Origin: Catenulispora sp. MAP5-51
GTDB lineage: Bacteria > Actinomycetota > Actinomycetes > Streptomycetales > Catenulisporaceae
DNA length: 64,000 bases
Assembly: GCF_041261205.1 (NCBI RefSeq)
Contig: NZ_JBGCCH010000002.1
Coordinates: 682,001-746,000, forward strand
Reading direction: 5' to 3'
A program made the translations under genes and the position numbers. The notes beneath the pieces were generated by a model. It saw only the letters and a program-made list of their open reading frames with translations, was not told where the DNA came from and ran no database searches. Below are positions 60,265 through 64,000 of this stretch, piece by piece. The first letter of the stretch is position 1. Each line of letters opens with the position of its first letter.

Positions 60265-60455
60265 TCGTTGTTCCCTCTTGATCCGGGGACGAGCCGGATC
60301 GTGGCCGTGCCTCGACGGCGTATCCGAAGTTGTCGTCGTCCGCCAGACTGCACACGCAGGCGTTGTCGAGTCTGGTGACCGTCCTGAACTTGGCCGACGA
60401 GGGCCGGATCAAGTGCGGCGAGTAGACCAAGCGTCCGAGCGCGGCCAGCGTGGCC
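60265..60455 (+). other. gene graveyard: C-terminal remnant of an unknown gene
   Basis: A plus-strand frame ending at the TAG 60423-60425 reads S-S-L-V-T-V-L-N-L-A-D-E-G-R-I-K-C-G-E, which looks like the end of a helical protein with no matching upstream part. It directly precedes the ATPase fragment. No intact gene is seen from 59856 to 60674. Confidence 0.35.
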
Positions 60456-60543
60456 GATTCCACCGTGTGCGCGGATTCGGCCCAGACCCGCAGGGCCCGG
60501 CCGGCTTCCAGGTCGGCGTGATAGGGCTCGGTGACCAGGTGGT
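60456..60543 (-). pseudogene. 88-bp fragment of a second archaeal-type ATPase gene
   Basis: This stretch matches 55391-55478 inside the ATPase gene at about 90 percent by eye. Translated on the minus strand it reads H-L-V-T-E-P-Y-H-A-D-L-E-A-G-R-A, then R-V-W-A-E-S-A-H-T-V-E-S, as in the intact protein. Similarity stops sharply on both sides. Confidence 0.8.
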
Positions 60544-60674
60544 AAGCGGCGGGGCTGGTTCGGTTCGGGGTCGGGTGCGGATTCCCGTCACCCGAATGGT
60601 GCGGTCGTCGAGCGGGTGGACCGGCGGCACGCTCAACTGGCCCTGTCCACATCACTCCCGCAGAGGAGACACGC

Positions 60675-60968
60675 ATGGCAGTCGTCGCGGTTTTCGAACT
60701 CCCGGGGATGACCCAGGACATGTACCAACAGATCACGAACAAGCTGAGCGACGGCAGGGGCGCGAAAACTCCTTCGGACTGGCCTGTGGCCGGCCTCCTC
60801 TCACACACCACCGCCACCACCCCTGACGGGTTGCTCATCGTTGACGTCTGGGAATCCGAAGAGTCCCTCCAACAGTTCGGACAGATCGTCGCCCCGCTAC
60901 ACCAGGAGTTCGGGGCCCCGACGCCAAAGCCGAAGATCTACCCCGTGTTCAATCTGGTGACCGCCTGA
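60675..60968 (+). CDS. ABM-fold small protein
   Basis: A 97-residue protein with the pattern of dimeric alpha/beta-barrel (antibiotic biosynthesis monooxygenase-like) proteins: V-V-A-V-F-E-L-P-G-M-T-Q-D-M-Y at the start, L-L-I-V-D-V-W-E-S-E-E-S-L-Q-Q-F in the middle. Relatives are often stress-induced and of unknown activity. GAGGAG precedes the ATG. It is the first intact gene right of the accessory region. Confidence 0.8.
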   Translation: MAVVAVFELPGMTQDMYQQITNKLSDGRGAKTPSDWPVAGLLSHTTATTPDGLLIVDVWESEESLQQFGQIVAPLHQEFGAPTPKPKIYPVFNLVTA

Positions 60969-60977
60969 GCAGATCTT

Positions 60978-61010
60978 CCCGGCCGGCGGACCGGCCGGAC
61001 CCCGGCCGGG
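60978..61010. terminator. CCCGGCCGG hairpin between convergent genes
   Basis: Arms CCCGGCCGG (60978-60986) and CCGGCCGGG (61002-61010) pair perfectly just after the ABM gene stop. An internal CCGGCCGG offers an alternative partner. Confidence 0.6.
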
Positions 61011-61130
61011 CGATGGGCGGTTGTTACCGTCTGGAACGGTAGCCGAAGCCCGGCCCGCCAACCTGACGCTGGCCGACACCACGCTGGCGCAGGCGGCCTG
61101 GCCGTGCCGTGTCGATCAGGCCGCCGGTGT

Positions 61131-61595
61131 TCAGAGCGCCGGGGTCGGCACTTCGATCAGCCGGGCGGTCTCCCGGGCTCGGTCGGACCACGGCGTGGGG
61201 CGGAATGTGAGGCTGTCGAGGCGGACGACAGTGCGTGTGCCGTGCGCATGCGTGGTATCCCCGTCGGCTGAGCACACTCGGAAGCCCGCTGTGGCCGAGG
61301 CGTTGCCCATGTGTTCCATCCACAGATGCACGGCGCGCTTTTCGAATCCGGTCACTGGAAGGTCGTAGGTGATGGAGAAGGCCTTGACGACGTGGAAACC
61401 GTCCCCTTCGAAGCCGGACTCGCCGCCGAAGCCCTGGCCGCGCCAGAACTCCCCCCATGCTCGCTCGACCCACACCTGGTACCGACTGTTGTGCAGCATG
61501 CTCATCGGATCCAGTTCGTCGAAGTGGACTTCCACCGGTATCAGGACACCGACGTCGGAGGTCGGCATGACGTCGGTTGGAGCGGAAGGGTTCAT
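61131..61595 (-). CDS. hot-dog-fold acyl-CoA thioesterase
   Basis: A 154-residue protein with the 4-hydroxybenzoyl-CoA thioesterase pattern: V-H-F-D-E-L-D-P-M-S-M-L-H-N-S-R-Y-Q-V-W-V-E-R-A near residue 25-48, where the Asp is the usual catalytic residue. AGGAGAG precedes the ATG at 61595. It lies downstream of the FAD oxidase gene on the same strand, 53 bases after it, suggesting co-transcription. Confidence 0.88.
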   Translation of the reverse strand: MNPSAPTDVMPTSDVGVLIPVEVHFDELDPMSMLHNSRYQVWVERAWGEFWRGQGFGGESGFEGDGFHVVKAFSITYDLPVTGFEKRAVHLWMEHMGNASATAGFRVCSADGDTTHAHGTRTVVRLDSLTFRPTPWSDRARETARLIEVPTPAL

Positions 61596-61648
61596 CGTTC
61601 TCTCCTGGTAAGGCGTATACGTGGTGAGTTGGTGGCGGCGGATGAGGG

Positions 61649-62995
61649 TCAGGCGAGCGTGTGACCGGCCCCGAACATGCCGGCGGGGTCCAAGCGGCGC
61701 TTCACGGCCAGGAGTCGGGCCCTGTCCTGCTCGCTCCACAGGCCTGCCACCCGGTCGGGCGTGGCGGGGCCGATGAAGTTGAACGGGTCCGAGGCGGCAC
61801 GCCACGGGGCGACGGCTGCGACGATGCCGTCGATGAGGCCGGGAACGACCGGGGCCGTCTCGGCGGTCATGAGACCGACGGTCGACAGGGCGTAGGCGGC
61901 ATCCCGACCGGACACCGCGTTGGGGATCGCCGGCGGGCGGGCCATCGCGCCGCCTTGCAGCCGGACCTCGACCAGGGGGACGGGGATGTCCCGGCCCGGC
62001 CCGGCGACCTCGAGCAGCGCGTCGATCGCGGCGGCCGACAGCCCGGTCAGGCCGGCGCCGCCGTCCCAGAACGGCATCGGGTCGGTGGGGTCCTGATGGA
62101 TCGAGTCGACCGCGGCGTAGGGGATGTCCCGGACGGTGTCGACGAGCGGTGCGGCCACCGTGCGCAGCGGCTCCAACAGCGCGGCGCCCGGCTCGGCTCC
62201 GTCAAGGTGTGCGTAGCGGAGCTGGACGACGAACTGGCCGCGCAGCGGCTCGGGAAGCTCGGGCAGCGGCGGCAGCCGCAGCATCGCCACCGACGTGGTC
62301 GACACCTGTTCGGGCAGGTCGGCCGACCATTCGGCGAAGGCGTGCAGGACATCGCGGGCAGCGGCGCCCGGGTAGAAAACCGACCCGCCGTAGAGCCTGG
62401 CCACGGGCATCAGCCCGATCTCGAGTTCGGTGACGATGCCGAAGTTGCCCTTGCCGCCGCGCAACGCCCAGAACAGCTCGGGATCACTGTCGGCGTCGAC
62501 GTCGTGGACGGTGCCCTCGGCGTCGACCAGGCGGGCGCGCCGGACGTGGTCGGCGGCGAACCCGTATGCGCGCGACAAGGGGCCGCTTCCGCCGCCCAGG
62601 GTGTATCCGACAGCGCCGACAGCGCAGGACGAGCCATTCATCGGCGCCAGACCGTGCGGAGCGGCAGCCTCCAAGACCTGCGACCACCTGGTGCCCGCCT
62701 GGACCGTGGCCGTGCGCGCGTCAGAATCGATCCGTACATCAGCCATCCGCTCGGTGGTGATCAGCACACCGTCCTCGACGGGGGCATTGAGCCCGTGCCC
62801 GGTGGCCATCACCGCCACCCGCTTTCCGTGCCGCGCGGCCCACAGCACCGCGGCGGTGACGTCCGCGGTGTGCGCGGCCGAGACCAGAGCAGCCGGGCGC
62901 AGCGGAAAGGCCGGGTTGAAGGGCTCGAAGTCCGGCTCGGTGAGCAGTCGGCCTTCCAGCACGGCCGACAGCTCGTCACTTCCCAAAGTGGTCAT
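61649..62995 (-). CDS. BBE-type FAD-linked oxidase
   Basis: A 448-residue berberine-bridge-enzyme-like oxidase. The PP-loop FAD domain contains A-T-G-H-G-L-N near residue 66, where the His is in place for covalent FAD attachment, and V-G-Y-T-L-G-G-G-S-G-P-L-S-R near 135. The C-terminal BBE segment has D-P-F-N-F-I and K-R-R-L-D-P-A-G-M-F. There is no signal peptide. Relatives oxidise sugars or natural-product intermediates. GGAAG precedes the ATG at 62995. Confidence 0.9.
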   Translation of the reverse strand: MTTLGSDELSAVLEGRLLTEPDFEPFNPAFPLRPAALVSAAHTADVTAAVLWAARHGKRVAVMATGHGLNAPVEDGVLITTERMADVRIDSDARTATVQAGTRWSQVLEAAAPHGLAPMNGSSCAVGAVGYTLGGGSGPLSRAYGFAADHVRRARLVDAEGTVHDVDADSDPELFWALRGGKGNFGIVTELEIGLMPVARLYGGSVFYPGAAARDVLHAFAEWSADLPEQVSTTSVAMLRLPPLPELPEPLRGQFVVQLRYAHLDGAEPGAALLEPLRTVAAPLVDTVRDIPYAAVDSIHQDPTDPMPFWDGGAGLTGLSAAAIDALLEVAGPGRDIPVPLVEVRLQGGAMARPPAIPNAVSGRDAAYALSTVGLMTAETAPVVPGLIDGIVAAVAPWRAASDPFNFIGPATPDRVAGLWSEQDRARLLAVKRRLDPAGMFGAGHTLA

Positions 62996-63159
62996 CACAG
63001 GGTCTTCCAGTCGATGCCGGCGCCCGCGGTTCGGGCACCGATCCCGACTGCCACCCTCAGCCACCTCACCCACGACTCTGAAGACCACAATGGTGGGCAC
63101 AAGCCATCCCAGAAACCTGGGAGTGCACGATCGACACCGGCGCTGGCATAGTCCGGCCC

Positions 63160-64000
63160 ATGCCGACAACGCACGCCGACCGGATCCACGCGCACCTCGC
63201 GCAACTGGCGACTGCCGGCTTGGACGCACCGGCCTTCACCGACGCCGCCCTCGCGCTGCTGGCCCGCGCCGTCCCGTTCGGATCGGCGTGCATGGCCACC
63301 GCCGACCCGGCCACCCGCATCCTCACCGGCACCACCAAGTGGGGCGAGCTCGGCAACGCCTCCGACACCGAATGGGCCCGATTCGAGTACGAAGTGCCCG
63401 ACGTCTACGACTTCCGCGACGTCGCCGACCGGCCCGGCATGGTCACCTCACTGCGGGCCGAGACCGCCGACCACCCGGAACGCTCTGCCCGCTTCGCCCG
63501 CTACCTGCGGCCGGAGTGGGGATTCACCGACGAACTGCGCGCCGCGCTGCGGGCCGACAACGGCGACATCTGGGGCTACCTGGCTCTCTACCGCGGCGAC
63601 GGAGCTCCCTTCAGCCTGGCCGACCAGCAGTTCGTCAGCTCCGTCGCCCCGCAGCTGGCGATCGGAATGCGCGTGGGACTGCTCGCCGCCGCAGCACATG
63701 GCGTGCAGCTGGACACTCCCGTCGTCCTGGTCATCGACGCCGAGGGCCAGATCAGCCAGTCCAGCCCGGGCACTGAGGAACTCGCCGCCGACCTGGGAGC
63801 AGGACCGCTCGACCGGTTCCTGCTGCCCGTCGCGCTCCGCTCCCTCGTCGACGCCGCCCGCACCACCGACGGGCAACCAACCGTCCCCCGTGCCCGGCTG
63901 CGCACTGCTTCCGGCCGATGGCTCGTCGCCCGCGCGGCACCGCTACGCTCTCGCGACGGCACCGGCAACGACGTCGTGGTCACCATCGAGGACGCCCGCC
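63160..64000 (+). CDS. GAF/LuxR-type transcriptional regulator, cut by window edge
   Basis: An open frame of 280 codons runs off the right end. The N-terminal region (I-H-A-H-L-A-Q-L-A-T-A-G-L-D, then V-P-F-G-S-A-C-M-A-T-A-D-P) and the following GAF-like fold match actinobacterial LuxR-family regulators, whose helix-turn-helix would lie beyond the edge. No ribosome site is seen, but CATAGT lies seven bases upstream of the ATG, so a leaderless message is possible. It is divergent from the FAD oxidase and may control it. Confidence 0.7.
   Translation, partial: MPTTHADRIHAHLAQLATAGLDAPAFTDAALALLARAVPFGSACMATADPATRILTGTTKWGELGNASDTEWARFEYEVPDVYDFRDVADRPGMVTSLRAETADHPERSARFARYLRPEWGFTDELRAALRADNGDIWGYLALYRGDGAPFSLADQQFVSSVAPQLAIGMRVGLLAAAAHGVQLDTPVVLVIDAEGQISQSSPGTEELAADLGAGPLDRFLLPVALRSLVDAARTTDGQPTVPRARLRTASGRWLVARAAPLRSRDGTGNDVVVTIEDAR

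Overview
This window is high-GC, densely packed DNA with GTG/ATG starts, many ECF sigma factors, MarR/TetR/XRE regulators, LCP wall proteins and a short chaplin. That combination points to a spore-forming, mycelial actinomycete. The chaplin (hydrophobic aerial-hyphae protein), a secreted S53 (acid-acting) peptidase and a glutamate decarboxylase would suit an acid-tolerant lineage such as the Catenulisporales, but that placement is inference. No rRNA, tRNA or CRISPR array was seen.

Layout. 0.2-10 kb: a small molybdopterin-binding-fold protein, an ankyrin protein, a TROVE/Ro60 protein with a strong inverted repeat in its leader region, an alpha/beta hydrolase behind a pair of palindromic operators, glutamate decarboxylase, a chaplin, an MFS exporter, and a YCII(DGPF)-ECF42 sigma pair whose divergent promoter region holds two near-identical ECF-type promoters. 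10.3-17.4 kb: a WXG100-like small protein translationally linked to a 765-residue protein, then a three-gene operon of unknown large protein / MoxR ATPase / vWA-metallopeptidase. 17.7-25.8 kb: S53 peptidase, Rnl2-type RNA ligase, an ECF41 sigma factor with a recognisable autoregulatory promoter, quinone-type oxidoreductase with divergent XRE regulator and operator, and a sugar transporter. 25.9-31.2 kb: glucose-6-phosphate dehydrogenase, aldose 1-epimerase, NmrA-type oxidoreductase/AraC pair and a sensor-type lipoprotein. 31.3-50.5 kb: a long run of regulator/effector pairs, most divergent and most with a visible palindromic operator (TetR/CocE hydrolase, TetR/Ohr, MarR/MFS, MarR/amidohydrolase, XRE-cupin/MFS, TetR/DUF1772), plus a second WXG100-like operon, an LCP protein, and a decayed serine hydrolase.

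50.6-60.7 kb is an accessory region. It opens with a glyoxalase-type gene cut off after about 27 codons, followed by a pRiA4b ORF-3 family gene, an HTH protein, a Vsr/DUF559-like nuclease, an archaeal-type AAA ATPase, a DUF2786 protein with a partner gene, transposase-like remnants and a fragment of a second ATPase copy. The block from about 53.4 to 60.3 kb is bracketed by two diverged direct repeats that both form a hairpin with compensating base changes. This bracketed block is the best candidate for an undescribed mobile or defence-type element in the window. The window ends with an ABM-fold small protein, a hot-dog thioesterase, a BBE-type FAD oxidase and the start of a LuxR/GAF-type regulator that runs off the right edge.
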